Notes: generated by a model from the letters alone, not told the origin. 64,000 nt of DNA from Candidatus Didemnitutus sp. (GCA_019634575.1 JAHCAY010000002.1:62001-126000); one strand, 5' to 3'; positions 46,528-55,207 are shown, numbered from the stretch's first letter. Program-made: numbers and translations.

Positions 46528-47352
46528 ATGCCGGAGCTCGCCGAAGTTGAATTCTACCGCCGCCGCTGGTCCGTCGGCCATGGTGCGAAAGTCACCCGCG
46601 TGCTCGTGCACGAGCGGGCGAAGATCTTTCGCGGCACCGACCCGGCGAAAATCGTCCGCACCCTCACCGGCGCGACGCTCGTCGATTCCCAAACCGCGGC
46701 AAAGCAGATGCTGTTTCACTTTCGCGGCGGCAACTGGCTCGGCGTGCACCTCGGCATGAGCGGCGAACTGCGCGTCGAGCCGCCGGACTACGCGCCGCGC
46801 AAGCACGACCACCTCGTGCTTGTGCAGCGCGAGCGTCAGCTAGTCTTCGCCGACCCACGCATGTTCGGCGCGGCGCTCTTCCACCACGGCAAAACCGCAC
46901 CCGACTGGTGGACGCGCATCGCGCCGGCGATTCTCTCGCCCGCCTTCACCATCGCCGCGGTCGGCGACTTCCTTGCCCGTCGCCGTCGTGCGCCGATCAA
47001 GGCGGTGCTGCTGATGCAGGAACGCTTTCCCGGCATCGGCAACTGGATGGCGGACGAAATCCTCTGGCGCGCCCACCTCGCCCCCTCGCGTCTCGCCGGC
47101 ACGCTCACGCCGGCGGAGGTCCGCACGCTGCAACGCGAGTGTCGTTTCGTCTGTCGCGGCGCGCTGCGCTACAACGCCGGCGTCGGCGGGCGGATGCCGT
47201 CGGAGCTGAACGAACTCATGCCGGCGTCGTGGCTGTTCAATCACCGCTGGGCCAAAGGCGGGCATTGCCCGCGCTGCGAGACACCGCTGCGCCACGCCAC
47301 CGTGGGCGGACGCACGAGTTGCTGGTGTCCGCGTTGCCAGCCGGCCAGTTGA
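46528..47352 (+). CDS. mutM: MutM/Nei-type formamidopyrimidine-DNA glycosylase
   Basis: 274 residues from ATG 46528, needed because the catalytic Pro must be residue 2 (MPELAEVEF). Removes oxidised bases and cuts the abasic site. Seen: P2/E3, the conserved Lys in AAKQMLFHF (near 59), HLGMSGEL (near 74-81), the H2TH region with GNWMADEILWRAHLAP (near 172-187), and a C-terminal zinc finger CPRC...CWCPRC (about 247-270). Between H2TH and finger there is an unusual stretch (YNAGVGGRMPSELNELMPASWLFNHRW), so it is a divergent member and may be an Fpg/Nei relative rather than strict MutM. Single gene followed by a repeat. Confidence 0.87.
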   Translation: MPELAEVEFYRRRWSVGHGAKVTRVLVHERAKIFRGTDPAKIVRTLTGATLVDSQTAAKQMLFHFRGGNWLGVHLGMSGELRVEPPDYAPRKHDHLVLVQRERQLVFADPRMFGAALFHHGKTAPDWWTRIAPAILSPAFTIAAVGDFLARRRRAPIKAVLLMQERFPGIGNWMADEILWRAHLAPSRLAGTLTPAEVRTLQRECRFVCRGALRYNAGVGGRMPSELNELMPASWLFNHRWAKGGHCPRCETPLRHATVGGRTSCWCPRCQPAS

Positions 47353-47355
47353 TCG

Positions 47356-47389
47356 AGGTGCGCGGGGGCGTCCCCGTCGGCGACCACCT
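47356..47389. repeat. half copy of the double-hairpin repeat (inverted)
   Basis: On the minus strand AGGTGGTCGCCGACGGGGAC runs on to CGCACCT, a short version with GTCGCCGAC-type stem and the same ends. Between mutM and tlyA. Confidence 0.55.
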
Positions 47390-47424
47390 TTGACTTCGCA
47401 CGCGTGGCCTCTTTCGCTCTGCGC

Positions 47425-48177
47425 ATGGCCTCCGGCAAACAACGCCTCGACGAACTGCTCGTGACACGCGGGCTCTGCGCCTCGCGTTCGCAGGCGAAGG
47501 CTTTGATCATGTCCGGCCGCGTGCGTCACGGCACCGAGCGGCTCGACAAACCCGGGAAGGAATTCCCCGCCGATTTCGAAATCACGATCGATCAGCCGCC
47601 GCGCTTCGTCAGCCGCGGTGGCGAGAAGCTCGCCGCCTACCTCGAGCAGTTCCCCCTCGATCTCCACGGCGCACACGTGCTCGATGTCGGCGCGTCCACC
47701 GGCGGCTTCACGGATTGCGCGCTCCAAGCCGGCGCCGCCTCGGCGACGTGCGTCGATGTCGGCACCGGACAGTTGCACGACAAAATCCGCCGCGATTCGC
47801 GTGTGACGTCACTAGAGAAAACCAATGCGCGCCACCTCGCGTCCGGCGCGTTGCCGCGGGCGAGCTACGACGCCGTCGTGATGGACCTGTCGTTCATTTC
47901 CCTGAAGAGCGTGCTGCCCGCCGTGTGGCCGTTCCTGCGCCCGGGCGGCACGCTGATCGCGCTCGTGAAACCGCAATTCGAGGCCGGCAAGGCCGAGGTC
48001 GACCGCGGCCAAGGCGTGATCCGCGACGACGCCGTGCGTGCGCGCGTGATGAGCGAAGTCCGCGAGTTCGCGCTGCGCGAGCTGCCGGGCGCGAGCGTCC
48101 AGGGCGAACGCGAATGCCCGATCCACGGTGCGGACGGCAACCGCGAGTTTCTACTGGGGCTCCGAAAATCCGATTAA
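47425..48177 (+). CDS. tlyA: TlyA family rRNA methyltransferase
   Basis: 250 residues from ATG 47425 (GTG 47404 is an alternative). S4 RNA-binding domain first (RLDELLVTRGLCASRSQAKALIMSGRV, residues 6-32), then FVSRGGEKLAAYLE and the FtsJ-like SAM fold with VLDVGASTGGFTDCALQ (near 88-104), VDVGTGQLH, and VMDLSFISLKSVLP / ALVKPQFEAGK (near 153-185). TlyA proteins 2'-O-methylate rRNA cytidines in mycobacteria and affect capreomycin response. The older name is hemolysin-like. nadK starts 75 bp on, a common neighbour of tlyA in many bacteria. Confidence 0.93.
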   Translation: MASGKQRLDELLVTRGLCASRSQAKALIMSGRVRHGTERLDKPGKEFPADFEITIDQPPRFVSRGGEKLAAYLEQFPLDLHGAHVLDVGASTGGFTDCALQAGAASATCVDVGTGQLHDKIRRDSRVTSLEKTNARHLASGALPRASYDAVVMDLSFISLKSVLPAVWPFLRPGGTLIALVKPQFEAGKAEVDRGQGVIRDDAVRARVMSEVREFALRELPGASVQGERECPIHGADGNREFLLGLRKSD

Positions 48178-48251
48178 ACGCGCTTACAGCCGGAAGCGCG
48201 CAGAGATTCCTGTTTCCAACCCCGCCCCGTCCCCACTACCTTCCCCGCGTC

Positions 48252-49091
48252 ATGGAGCAACTCCGCCGCATCGCCTTCGTCGTGAACCCGGATCGTCCCG
48301 GTGCCGCCGAGCTCGGCGCGGAGTTGATGGCGATCGCCGGTAAAGCCGCGGCGAAGCGCACCGAGCTCAACCAAGGCCGCAAGCTTCCGCGCGGCTACTT
48401 CAAAGGTTGCGACGCCGTGTGCGTGATCGGCGGCGACGGCACGCTGCTCGGCGTGGTGCGCGCCGCGATGCGCGAGAACGTGCCGATCATCGGCGTCAAC
48501 CGCGGCAGCCTCGGCTTTCTCACGACCTACTCGGCCGAGGAAGCGCGCACGCATTTCCCGGCACTGCTCAAGGGCGACTACCGCATCGCGCGCCGCACGT
48601 TGCTCGATTGCCGCGCCGGCCCGGGACACCACGACATCGCGCTGAACGACGTGTTGATCAAGAACGAGGTGAACTCCCGCCTCGTGCGGCTCGAGGTCTT
48701 CGCCGACGACGAGCTCGTCACCGACTACTACTGCGACGGCATCATCTTCTCCACGCCGACCGGCTCCACCGCCTACAATCTGGCAGCCGGCGGTCCGATC
48801 ATGCACCCGGCGGCGCAGACGATCGCGATGACGCCGATCTGCCCGCACACGCTGAGCAATCGCACGATCATTTTCCGCGACCGCGTGAAGCTCCGCATCG
48901 TCAACCGCACCGAGGATGCGCGCCTGCTGGTGGCGATGGACGGCCAGCGCAACTCGCTCGTAACGGGCGGCTCGATCGAGATCTCCCTCGCCCCGCGCCG
49001 CATCGCGCTCGTGCAGCCGCGCGCCTACTCGCACTTCTCGGTCATGCGCACGAAGCTCAAGTGGAGCGGCGGGCTGGCGGACAAGAAGTAA
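48252..49091 (+). CDS. nadK: NAD(+) kinase
   Basis: 279 residues from ATG 48252. Makes NADP from NAD with ATP or polyphosphate. Signature GGDGTLLG at residues 60-67 with catalytic Asp62, the NE/D region ALNDVLIKN (near 132-140), and the glycine-rich FSTPTGSTAYNLAAGGPI (near 174-191), then PHTLSNRTI and the C-terminal strand pairs. Complete and of normal length. Follows tlyA at short distance, as in other bacteria, and probably shares its transcript. Confidence 0.96.
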   Translation: MEQLRRIAFVVNPDRPGAAELGAELMAIAGKAAAKRTELNQGRKLPRGYFKGCDAVCVIGGDGTLLGVVRAAMRENVPIIGVNRGSLGFLTTYSAEEARTHFPALLKGDYRIARRTLLDCRAGPGHHDIALNDVLIKNEVNSRLVRLEVFADDELVTDYYCDGIIFSTPTGSTAYNLAAGGPIMHPAAQTIAMTPICPHTLSNRTIIFRDRVKLRIVNRTEDARLLVAMDGQRNSLVTGGSIEISLAPRRIALVQPRAYSHFSVMRTKLKWSGGLADKK

Positions 49092-49174
49092 GGCCACGGG
49101 CGCAGCCCCAAGACCGTCGGCGTAGATTCGGGACAAGCGTCGATCGCACAGTCTCAGCGGTGCCGCAGCTTTGG

Positions 49175-49235
49175 GGGAGCGAGCTTGCTCGCGACTTCAC
49201 CCGCTCCGGGCAGAGTCGCGTGCAAGCACGCTCCC
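49175..49235. repeat. REP-like pair (BIME-like)
   Basis: GGGAGCGAGCTTGCTCGCGAC (49175-49195) and, 19 bp later, GTCGCGTGCAAGCACGCTCCC (49215-49235). The two units are inverted relative to each other, and each contains its own stem (GCGAGC/GCTCGC and GCGTGC/GCACGC). The design resembles REP/BIME elements of proteobacteria. It sits in the spacer between nadK and the EF-hand gene, which has no other gene. Confidence 0.7.
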
Positions 49236-49287
49236 ACATCGCCGGTCCAAGCCGGAGCAAGCTCCGGGGTGGCAACCCCTCAGGGAA

Positions 49288-49316
49288 TAAAAAAGCCCCG
49301 GCACGGTGCCGGGGCT
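49288..49316 (-). terminator. intrinsic terminator of the EF-hand gene
   Basis: Stem AGCCCCGGCA / TGCCGGGGCT with a three-base loop. On the minus strand it is followed by TTTTTT (49293-49288). It lies 29 bp after the stop of the EF-hand gene. Confidence 0.9.
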
Positions 49317-49344
49317 GAAATTCGGCGGCGCGAGTCTTCCGCGC

Positions 49345-49743
49345 TCAATTCTGGTTCTGCGGCTTCGCCTCGTGGCCGGCCTTTTTGGCTTCCTTGGCGG
49401 CCTGCTTCTCGGCCTTGGCCTTTTCGCGCTCGGCCTTCGCCTTTTCCTTGTCCGCCTTCTCGGCCTCGGCCTCGGTCTTGTCGATCTTGCCGTCGTGGTT
49501 CGTGTCGTATTTTTCCAGGCGCGCCTTCTTCTCGGCTTCGCGCTTGGCGTCGCGATCCGCGTTCATCTTCGCGGTCTCGGCCTCGTCGAGTTTGCCGTCC
49601 TTGTTGGCGTCGTATTTCTCGAGGGCGGCCTTGCTTGGGCCTTTTTCCTTGTGCTCGGGCTTGGCGTCCTGGGCGGGGGCAACGGCGATCAGCGCGCAGG
49701 TGGCGGACGCGACCGCGAGGATTCGGGGCAATGTCGTTTTCAT
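49345..49743 (-). CDS. secreted EF-hand calcium-binding protein
   Basis: 132 residues from ATG 49743. Signal peptide (MKTTLPRILAVASATCALIAVAPA). Two EF-hand loops: DANKDGKLDEAE (near 45-56) and DTNHDGKIDKTE (near 81-92), both with the DxDxDG pattern for calcium. The rest is a Lys/Glu/Ala-rich helical part that forms a long charged coiled coil at the end. Such small exported EF-hand proteins are common in Planctomycetes and Verrucomicrobia and have unknown roles. Closed by its own terminator. Confidence 0.85.
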   Translation of the reverse strand: MKTTLPRILAVASATCALIAVAPAQDAKPEHKEKGPSKAALEKYDANKDGKLDEAETAKMNADRDAKREAEKKARLEKYDTNHDGKIDKTEAEAEKADKEKAKAEREKAKAEKQAAKEAKKAGHEAKPQNQN

Positions 49744-49814
49744 AAGGGTGCGGCGAGCGTGCCGGTTCGCTGTGCGCGCGGCAAGCCGGCAGCGCTCCCC
49801 TTCCTGCGGGAGTT

Positions 49815-52373
49815 TCACGGCTTGACGACCAACTGCGTGCGCGTCTCGGCGGTGAAGTATTTCCGGGCGAAGTCGCGAAGGCGCTCGATGGTGACCGCGT
49901 CGATCTGCGCGTCGTAGAGCGCGCTGTCGTTGACCGGCAGCTCGTTGACGGCATTGAGCGCTGCCTGCATTGCGCGGGACGAGTTGGTCTGCTGGCTCAT
50001 GCGCTTGCCGGCCTTGAGGCGCGTCTGGCAGCGGCGCAATTCGTCGGCGCCGACACGGCCTTCCTGCACGCGCGCGATCTCGAGCGCGAACTCATCCAAC
50101 ACCTCGCCGTGCCGCTCCGGACTCGTGCCGGCGAAGAAGTAGAACATGCCGACGCGCTGCCCGGTGACGCGGCTGGAGCGCACGAAATACGCGAGGCTCT
50201 TCTGTTCGCGCACGCGCTCGAAGAGATTCGACGACATGCCGCTGAACAGCTCCTCCGCGACTTCGGCGACGTAGTAGTCCGATGCGAGCAAACCCGGCCC
50301 GGGAAACGCCTGGAAGACGATCGCCTGCTGGCGCGGTTGCGTCTCGACGAACTCGCCGGCCACCGGCGCGAGCTTCGGCTGCGGACGCGCGAGCGTGCCG
50401 CGCGGCAGGCGGGCGAGAAACGCCTTCAGTTGCGGCACGAGCTTCTTTGCGTCGAAGTCGCCGGCGACGGCCAACACGGCGTTCGACGCGACGACGAGGC
50501 GGGCGTGGAGCGCCTTGAGATCCGCGGGCGCGATGGCGCGGAGACCGGCTTCGTCGCCGATGCTCTCGATCGCGAAAGGATGCGCGCCGAAGAATTTCTC
50601 GCGGAGTTTTTTGCGACCAACCGAAACCGGGTCGTCCATCGATTCGCGCAGGCTGGCGAGGGCCGACTCGCGCTCGATCTCGAGTCGGTCGGCCTTGAAC
50701 GCCGGCCGCAGCGTGGCGTCGGCGAGCAACTCGAGGGCGAGCGCGGCGTCGCCGGGCAGCACGTCGGCGTAGAGGCCGAAGCTGTTGTTGCCGGAGAAAT
50801 CGGCGAACGTGCCGCCCACTTCCTCGATGGCGAGTGCGACCTGTTCGGCGGTGCGCTTGCGGGTGTCCTTGGCCAACAGGCCGGACATCAACGCGCACAG
50901 GCCGCGACGGTCGGCGGGCTCGAACAACGGGCCGCCGGCGAAGGCGAGGCGCAGGTGGAGATTCGGCAGGTTGCGGTTCGGCTGGAGCAGCAGGCGCGCG
51001 CCGTTCGGCAGCGTGAGCTCCTCGAACTCGGCGGCGGCGCTCGCGACCGAGGGTGCGGCCGACGCGGCGGTGGCCGCGGACTTCGGGTTGCTCGAGACGA
51101 CGGTGAGTTTTTCCGGAACGAGATATTTTCTCAGCACGCGAACCAAGTCCGCGGGGCGGAGCGCGGTGAGGCGCTCGAAGTAGCGGCGCGTGTAGTTGAC
51201 GTCGCCGACGACGACTTCGGCGGCGCCGAGGCGCGACGCCTGGCCGGACATCGTCTTGTGCATGTTGACCTCGGCGGTGACGGCTTGGCGGACGGCCTTG
51301 GCGAGCGCGCGCGGGCTGATGCCGCGCGCGGCGACGCGGGCGACTTCGCGGAGCACGGCGGCTTCGGCGGCGGCACGTTTGTCGGCGTCGGCCATGAAGG
51401 AGACGTAGAACAGGCCGCTGGTGCCGGGGCTCCACGTCATCACGTCGATGGTGTGGACCAGACGCGCTTTCTCGCGGACGGCCTGCCAGAGGATCGACGC
51501 GTCGCCGTGGCCGAGGACCATCGCGAGCATGTCGAGCGCGGCCATGTCTTCGTGGGCGAGGCCGGGGATTTGCCAACCGAGGCCGGCGCGGGAGATTTCG
51601 ACGTCTTCGAAGAGGTGTTGGTCGCGGCGCGAGAGTTGCGGCGTCTCGTCCGGGACGAGCACGGGCGCGAGGCGGCGGCGCGGCGTGCCGCCGAAGTGTT
51701 GTGCGACGGCCGCGCGGGTGGCGGCGGGGTCGAAGTTGCCGACAATGACGACGACGAGGTTGTTCGGCGCGTAGCGCTCGCGGTAGTAGGCGGCGAGATC
51801 GTCGCGCGTGTTGGCGGCGAAGACGTCGCGATGGCCGATGATCGGCTGGCGATACGGATGCGTGCGGTAGGCGGTCTCGAAGAGCGCCTGGCCGAGGCGC
51901 TGGTCGGGATCGTCGAGGCACATGTCGATCTCGCGCAGGATGACGTTTTTCTCCTTCTCCACCTCGTCGGCGGGCAGCGTGGAGTGGAGCGTGGCGTCGG
52001 CGAGGATGTCGATGGCGACGGCGGTGTGCTCGGCGGGAATGTCGATGTAGTAAACGGTGCGATCGAAGGTGGTGTAGGCGTTGATGTAGCCGCCGTGCGC
52101 CTGGACGGTGGCGGAGATCTCGCGGCCCGCGCGGCGCGGCGTGCCCTTGAAGAGCATGTGCTCGAGGTAGTGCGAGAGGCCGGCACCGAGGTGCGCGCCT
52201 TCGTGGATGCTGCCGGTCTTCACCCACACTTGCACCGAGGCGACGGGCGCGGCGGTGTCGCGCTTCAGGAGGACGGTGAGGCCGTTGGCGAGCGTGGTGC
52301 GCTCCACCGGGGCGCGCCAAAGGGATTCGAGCAAGGCGAGGTCGCGGGAGCGGGAGGAAGGTTTTTTCGGCAT
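49815..52373 (-). CDS. M16 family zinc metallopeptidase, two-domain
   Basis: 852 residues. The N-terminal M16 half carries the inverted zinc motif HYLEH at residues 68-72 (HxxEH) and the distal Glu in EKEKNVILREIDM (near 141-153). A second M16-like half lacks the motif and is the inactive domain of the clamshell pair, as in pitrilysin, PqqL and the related peptidasomes. No signal peptide is visible, so the protein may be cytoplasmic or exported by an unusual route. Long antisense frames over it are shadows. Followed by a spacer and the 49345 gene. Confidence 0.9.
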   Translation of the reverse strand: MPKKPSSRSRDLALLESLWRAPVERTTLANGLTVLLKRDTAAPVASVQVWVKTGSIHEGAHLGAGLSHYLEHMLFKGTPRRAGREISATVQAHGGYINAYTTFDRTVYYIDIPAEHTAVAIDILADATLHSTLPADEVEKEKNVILREIDMCLDDPDQRLGQALFETAYRTHPYRQPIIGHRDVFAANTRDDLAAYYRERYAPNNLVVVIVGNFDPAATRAAVAQHFGGTPRRRLAPVLVPDETPQLSRRDQHLFEDVEISRAGLGWQIPGLAHEDMAALDMLAMVLGHGDASILWQAVREKARLVHTIDVMTWSPGTSGLFYVSFMADADKRAAAEAAVLREVARVAARGISPRALAKAVRQAVTAEVNMHKTMSGQASRLGAAEVVVGDVNYTRRYFERLTALRPADLVRVLRKYLVPEKLTVVSSNPKSAATAASAAPSVASAAAEFEELTLPNGARLLLQPNRNLPNLHLRLAFAGGPLFEPADRRGLCALMSGLLAKDTRKRTAEQVALAIEEVGGTFADFSGNNSFGLYADVLPGDAALALELLADATLRPAFKADRLEIERESALASLRESMDDPVSVGRKKLREKFFGAHPFAIESIGDEAGLRAIAPADLKALHARLVVASNAVLAVAGDFDAKKLVPQLKAFLARLPRGTLARPQPKLAPVAGEFVETQPRQQAIVFQAFPGPGLLASDYYVAEVAEELFSGMSSNLFERVREQKSLAYFVRSSRVTGQRVGMFYFFAGTSPERHGEVLDEFALEIARVQEGRVGADELRRCQTRLKAGKRMSQQTNSSRAMQAALNAVNELPVNDSALYDAQIDAVTIERLRDFARKYFTAETRTQLVVKP

Positions 52374-52452
52374 GAAGAAAAGGTGGGCGAAGTTCGTCTC
52401 GGCCCCGCGGGAACGCCGCCGGGGTGCCAGGAGACTGGCGCGGTCGAGACGA

Positions 52453-52884
52453 TCAGTTCGTCGCGCCGAAGGAGGCGCGGCGCTTGCGGGACTTCGCGGG
52501 CGCGAAGGGTTTCACGAAGGCTTCGTCGAAGTCGTAGATGTCCGCGAAGTCCTCGCGGCGATCGTTTTCGGTCTTCGAGAAGACGTTATATTCGATGAGA
52601 TTGAAAACGATGTCGCCGAAGTCGCGGCAGCGAGTGATGCCCCAGGCGTTGAGGACGGTCTTGGCCAGCGGGCCGAATTGATCGAGGGCGTAGTCGCGCA
52701 CCCCGCCGAGCAATTCCGGGCCGGTCACATGCTGGGAGCGGCCGGCGCGCTCGGGCGCGCGCTTCTTCAAGTCCTTGACGGTGTGGTCGAGCGCCTGCCG
52801 GACGAACGTGTAGGCCTTGCGGTCGAACCGCGCGTCTTCCTTGCAGATGAGTCCGACAACTTCGGTGAATTCCAAGTCTTGCAT
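52453..52884 (-). CDS. Planctomycete/Verrucomicrobia conserved protein (TIGR04138/Minf_1886-like)
   Basis: 143 residues from ATG 52884. The arrangement FTEVVGLICKEDARFDRKAYTFVRQALDHTVKDL, HVTGPELLGGVRDYALDQFGPLAKTVLNAWGI and CRDFGDIVFNLIEYNVFSKTENDRREDFADIYDFDEAF corresponds to the conserved hypothetical family restricted to Planctomycetes and Verrucomicrobia. This supports the taxonomic reading of the window. Function unknown. Helical, soluble, basic tail (KPFAPAKSRKRR). The first codon of the open frame is GTG, three bases upstream of the ATG. It lies 79 bp upstream of the M16 gene. Confidence 0.8.
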   Translation of the reverse strand: MQDLEFTEVVGLICKEDARFDRKAYTFVRQALDHTVKDLKKRAPERAGRSQHVTGPELLGGVRDYALDQFGPLAKTVLNAWGITRCRDFGDIVFNLIEYNVFSKTENDRREDFADIYDFDEAFVKPFAPAKSRKRRASFGATN

Positions 52885-53113
52885 CACTAAGAGGCGGAAC
52901 CGCTAGCACAGCCCCCAGCCGTTCGCAACCCGCGTTGCGGGCCCGGCGGGGGGAGCGACTTGGCGCAATAGGGGCGCAGGTCATCGCAAATCGTCCGACC
53001 CAACCGGACAAGACGGCACGGTCCGGAATATTCCCACAAAAAAATCGCTCGTAGCCCGAAAGCCCCTCGCCACGGGAGCGACCATGTGCAATTGAAATTC
53101 ACTCTTCAGACAG

Positions 53114-53641
53114 ATGATTGCGGCTACCCACTCCAACCACCCGCTCGCGGGTGTCCACGCCCCCAAGACTGTCGATCCGCTGGCTGACGCCCTCGCGCGC
53201 ATCCGCAAGGCGGGCATGCGCGTCACGAAGCCTCGCGTCGCGCTGATCGAATCGCTCGCGCGTCGCCAGGCGCCGGTCGCGATCGAGACGTTGCATCACG
53301 AACTGACGGTGCAGAAATGCGATCTGGTGACGGTTTACCGCTGCCTCGGCGCCTTCGAGAAAATCGGCATCGTGCGCCGGAGTTTCCGACACAACGGCAC
53401 GAGCATGTATGAGCTCGTGTTGAGCCAGCAGCCGAAACACTACCACATCGTCTGCAAGTCCTGCGGCGCCACGGAGCCCGTGGACTACTTCCCGATCGAG
53501 GGAGTCGAACGTGTGTTGCGCGAGCGCGGCTACTCCGAGCTGACGCACTTGGTGGAGTTCTTCGGCGTGTGCCCGGCGTGCCAGCAAACCGCGGCCACGA
53601 ACCGGGTGGCGCGGATCGTCGCGCCTACGCGCGAGACCTGA
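53114..53641 (+). CDS. Fur/Zur family metal-dependent regulator
   Basis: 175 residues from ATG 53114. Fur fold: a 30-residue leader, winged helix (RITK-like MRVTKPRVALIESLARRQAPVAIETLHHEL, CDLVTVYRCLGAFEKIGIVRR, about 34-95), then a dimerisation domain with metal ligands: HYHIVCKSCGATEPVD (His and Cys pair, near 113-128) and CPACQ (near 157-161), so the structural zinc site with two CxxC pairs is complete. Likely iron or zinc repressor, but which metal cannot be told. Ends with terminator 53669-53694. No Fur-like box seen at its own start. Confidence 0.88.
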   Translation: MIAATHSNHPLAGVHAPKTVDPLADALARIRKAGMRVTKPRVALIESLARRQAPVAIETLHHELTVQKCDLVTVYRCLGAFEKIGIVRRSFRHNGTSMYELVLSQQPKHYHIVCKSCGATEPVDYFPIEGVERVLRERGYSELTHLVEFFGVCPACQQTAATNRVARIVAPTRET

Positions 53642-53668
53642 GCCGGCGCCACGGTTCTCCGCATCGCG

Positions 53669-53694
53669 AGCGCGGCTTACGCCGCGCTTTTTTG
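53669..53694 (+). terminator. intrinsic terminator after the Fur family gene
   Basis: Stem AGCGCGGC / GCCGCGCT, loop TTAC, followed by TTTTTT. Ends 53114-53641. The rest of 53642-53843 has no gene. Confidence 0.85.
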
Positions 53695-53843
53695 TGTCCG
53701 GCTCCCGGCCGAATCCGCGCCGGATGGAATCGCGCGCCGCTGGAGAGATGGTCGTGCCAGCGGGGTGCGAGCGCTCCGTGCTCGCGTGGGTCAGTCGTTT
53801 GGGGCCGACGCGGCAACATCGACGCGCGGCGTGGGGCGCGCCC

Positions 53844-53889
53844 AAAAGAAGACCGCCGTCGGTTGCACTCGACGGCGGTCTCTTTTTTT
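53844..53889. terminator. bidirectional terminator, flagellin end
   Basis: Stem GACCGCCGTCG / CGACGGCGGTC with loop GTTGCACT, T-run on the plus side (TCTTTTTTT) and A-run on the other (AAAAGAA), so it can stop transcription from both sides. It ends the minus-strand flagellar block. Confidence 0.88.
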
Positions 53890-53971
53890 AACGGCGGGGT
53901 TCTAGTGGTGTAGGCCCGTCGAAGGGGGCGTGCGCGCCGGTGACATCGGCGCGCCGACGACTTGTGGGAGA

Positions 53972-54850
53972 TTATTGCTGGAGGAGGCTGAGGACGCTCT
54001 TCGGAGTCTGGTTGGCTTGCGCGAGCATGGCGGTGCCGGACTGCACGAGGATGTTGTATTTCGCGTATTGGGTGGATTCCTCGGCCACGTCGACGTCGCG
54101 GATGCGCGAGATGGCGGCGCCGAGGTTCTCGTATTCGACCTGGAGGGTCTTGGCGGCGAGTTCGAGGCGCGATTGCGAGGCACCGAGGGAGGCGCGCTCG
54201 GTGGCGACGTCCTGAATGGCGCTGGTGATTTTGCCGATCGCGTCGGAATCCGTGACGGAGAGGGCGTAGGTGCCGGAGCCGTTCTGGTCGATGATGTCGA
54301 GCATGTCGCCATCGCGGAGGTTCGACTCCGGAATCTTCATGTCCTGGCCGACGGCCTGGCCGATGGTGACGGTGAGGCCGGAGGAGTTCGCGCCGAAGAG
54401 GGTGATGCCGTTGAAGGCGCCGAGCGGCGTGTCGATGTCGGCGGTGCCGCCGATCTCGGAGGTGGGGCCGCCGATGGTGGCGCGGAGCTGGTCCTGGAGG
54501 GCGCCGAATTCCTGTTGGTAGAGCGAGATGTCGGTGGAGTTCTTGGTGACGTCCTTGGCGAGGATCGCGAGTTCGCTCATGCGCGAGAGGATCTTCGTCA
54601 TGCCGGACATGAAGCCGTCGGCGGTCTGGACGTAGGAGATGGCGTTTTGGACGTTGGTCGTCGCGGCCTTCACGCGGCGGTTCTGCGCGTCGAGTTTTTC
54701 GGAGACGGCGAGGCCGGCGGCGTCGTCGGAGGGGTTGACGATCTTGGAGCCGGAGGAGAGGCGGGTGAGGGAGCGACCCAGCATTTCCTGGGACGCGTTG
54801 AGGTTGCGGGCGGCGGCGATGGCCTGGATGTTGGTGTTGATGACGCTCAT
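53972..54850 (-). CDS. fliC: flagellin
   Basis: 292 residues, a short flagellin. N-terminal D0/D1 (SVINTNIQAIAAARNLNASQEMLGRSLTRLSSGSKIVNPSDDAAGLAVSE) and C-terminal D1/D0 (SRLELAAKTLQVEYENLGAAISRIRDVDVAEESTQYAKYNILVQSGTAMLAQANQ) are well kept. The middle variable domain is small (about 140-210), so the filament would be thin and smooth. Last gene of the flagellar block, 19 bp after csrA. Its translation is the usual target of CsrA, which FliW counters. No clear CsrA GGA loop is seen in the short 18-bp leader, so control may act on the longer polycistronic message. Confidence 0.96.
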   Translation of the reverse strand: MSVINTNIQAIAAARNLNASQEMLGRSLTRLSSGSKIVNPSDDAAGLAVSEKLDAQNRRVKAATTNVQNAISYVQTADGFMSGMTKILSRMSELAILAKDVTKNSTDISLYQQEFGALQDQLRATIGGPTSEIGGTADIDTPLGAFNGITLFGANSSGLTVTIGQAVGQDMKIPESNLRDGDMLDIIDQNGSGTYALSVTDSDAIGKITSAIQDVATERASLGASQSRLELAAKTLQVEYENLGAAISRIRDVDVAEESTQYAKYNILVQSGTAMLAQANQTPKSVLSLLQQ

Positions 54851-54868
54851 GGCGGATGGTGGTTGGGT

Positions 54869-55207
54869 TTAGGCCGCGTTGATCTTCGCCGCGGCTTTCG
54901 CGGGAGCGGTCACGACGGTTTTGTTGCCACCATCCATGGCGGGCGACTGGGCCGGGCCGGTATCCTTGGTCCGGTTGATTTTTGGAAGGGTCGGAAGCGC
55001 GGCGCCGGACGGGCCGACGGCGGGCTTGAAAGCGGCGGCCTGGTTGGTCGCGGCGATGGCGGTCTGCACTTCCTTGCGGAAAATGGGGACTTCGCGCGGG
55101 GCGATGATGCCGATCTTCACGACGTCGCCATCGATCCGGTTGATGCGGATCTCGATGCCGTCGCCGATGACGATCGCCTCATTGGTCTTGCGGGAAAGGA
55201 CGAGCAT
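54869..55207 (-). CDS. csrA: carbon storage regulator CsrA with extended C-terminus
   Basis: 112 residues, almost twice the usual 61. Residues 1-50 are typical (MLVLSRKTNEAIVIGDGIEIRINRI, then VKIGIIAPREVPIFRKEV, including Arg44-type position in the PREV motif for RNA binding). The rest is a low-complexity tail rich in Ala, Pro, Thr and Lys (about 55-112). RNA-binding repressor of flagellin translation. A GAGGA ribosome-site-like sequence precedes its start. fliW lies upstream, flagellin downstream, the classical switch. The tail may add RNA or protein contacts. Confidence 0.94.
   Translation of the reverse strand: MLVLSRKTNEAIVIGDGIEIRINRIDGDVVKIGIIAPREVPIFRKEVQTAIAATNQAAAFKPAVGPSGAALPTLPKINRTKDTGPAQSPAMDGGNKTVVTAPAKAAAKINAA

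Noticed and set aside
50109..52598. 829-aa plus-strand frame opposite the M16 peptidase gene
   Set aside because: Antisense of the HxxEH-containing gene. No recognisable segment.
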